DNA of 64,000 bases. Source: Fragilaria crotonensis. Lineage: Eukaryota; Bacillariophyta; Fragilariophyceae; Fragilariales; Fragilariaceae. The translations under genes and the position numbers were made by a program. This document shows, piece after piece, positions 63,716 to 64,000 of the stretch. The notes beneath the pieces are model-generated. The model saw nothing but the letters and a program-made list of their open reading frames with translations, made no database searches and was not told where the DNA came from. Each line of letters starts with the position of its first letter. Within the stretch, counting starts at the first letter, position 1. Where the stretch lies: the NCBI GenBank assembly GCA_022925895.1, contig JAKSYS010000172.1:32860-96859 (forward strand). Direction: 5' to 3'.

Positions 63716-64000
63716 CTCACTACGGAGTGAGTATGGATTTTTGAGGATGCTGCCAGTAACCAACGCTACGTGGACCAGTGCAAGAGGTATCCAGAATAAT
63801 GGAGTATGAGAAGTATGAGATGGCTTGTCGTCCTACAGTCGACTCAATACTGTACACGAGTGTTCATGATGTTACAATGTAATACAGTGAAATAATGAAT
63901 AGTACACACTACATACAATACCATAGCATGGACGTGCTCAGGCTTACTGATTCCGTATTTGTTCGTAGCGATTTGAATAACTAACCACGCCATTGAAGTT
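63716..64000 (+). other. Displaced 3' end and flank of kinase copy 6
   Basis: The first 30 bases (CTCACTACGGAGTGAGTATG...) fit the natural C-terminus of kinase copy 6: placed after GGTAAGTATCGTG they keep the frame and end at a TGA. The rest is AT-rich and probably the former 3' UTR. Confidence 0.5.

Overview
The window looks like a transposon-rich accessory region of a eukaryotic nuclear genome. An ochrophyte (stramenopile) alga, perhaps a diatom, fits best. The reasons are short GT-AG introns of 97-104 nt with CTRAC-like branch points, Ty1/copia polyproteins whose protease carries DSQS instead of DTG, PIF/Harbinger, piggyBac and hAT transposons, and a large family of ankyrin-repeat kinases. 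This placement is inference from family resemblance. No rRNA, tRNA, CRISPR array or operon was seen.

Two themes fill the window. The first is one paralogous gene family whose full form encodes, in order, ankyrin repeats, a charged coiled coil, a TKL/RLK-Pelle-like protein kinase, a RING (RBR RING1-like) finger and a C-terminal alpha-helical domain. Copies lie at 7.9-9.3 kb (pseudogene), 22.2-24.5 kb, 29.1-30.8 kb (5'-truncated composite), 33.1-33.7 kb (ankyrin only), 35.8-36.1 kb (C-terminal remnant), 37.3-41.7 kb, 50.3-50.8 kb (ankyrin only) and 53.6-56.7 kb (the one long open copy). All copies that reach the kinase share a phase-0 intron in the alphaC helix. The cluster has the birth-and-death look of recognition-receptor clusters.

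The second theme is mobile DNA. From left to right: a copia element cut by the window edge (1-5.17 kb, minus strand); head-to-head hAT fragments (5.7-7.2 kb); a complete copia element with identical 140-bp LTRs and a 5-bp target duplication (10134-15673); a complete Harbinger element (18104-21652, TSD TGA); an internally deleted piggyBac element in TTAA (25559-28382); a second Harbinger element (45631-49678, TSD TTA) carrying a 1-kb CATCG-type minisatellite; and a 7-kb LTR element (56711-63715) inserted into the last codons of the 53.6-kb kinase gene. Three copies of a roughly 230-bp MITE lie just upstream of three of the kinase genes or fragments. At 43.4-44.1 kb an open fragment of clathrin heavy chain is joined to a piece of the kinase-family linker.

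Many reading frames break by a single base, often in a homopolymer. This is either recent decay or uncorrected sequencing error, and it matters for deciding which family members are functional.
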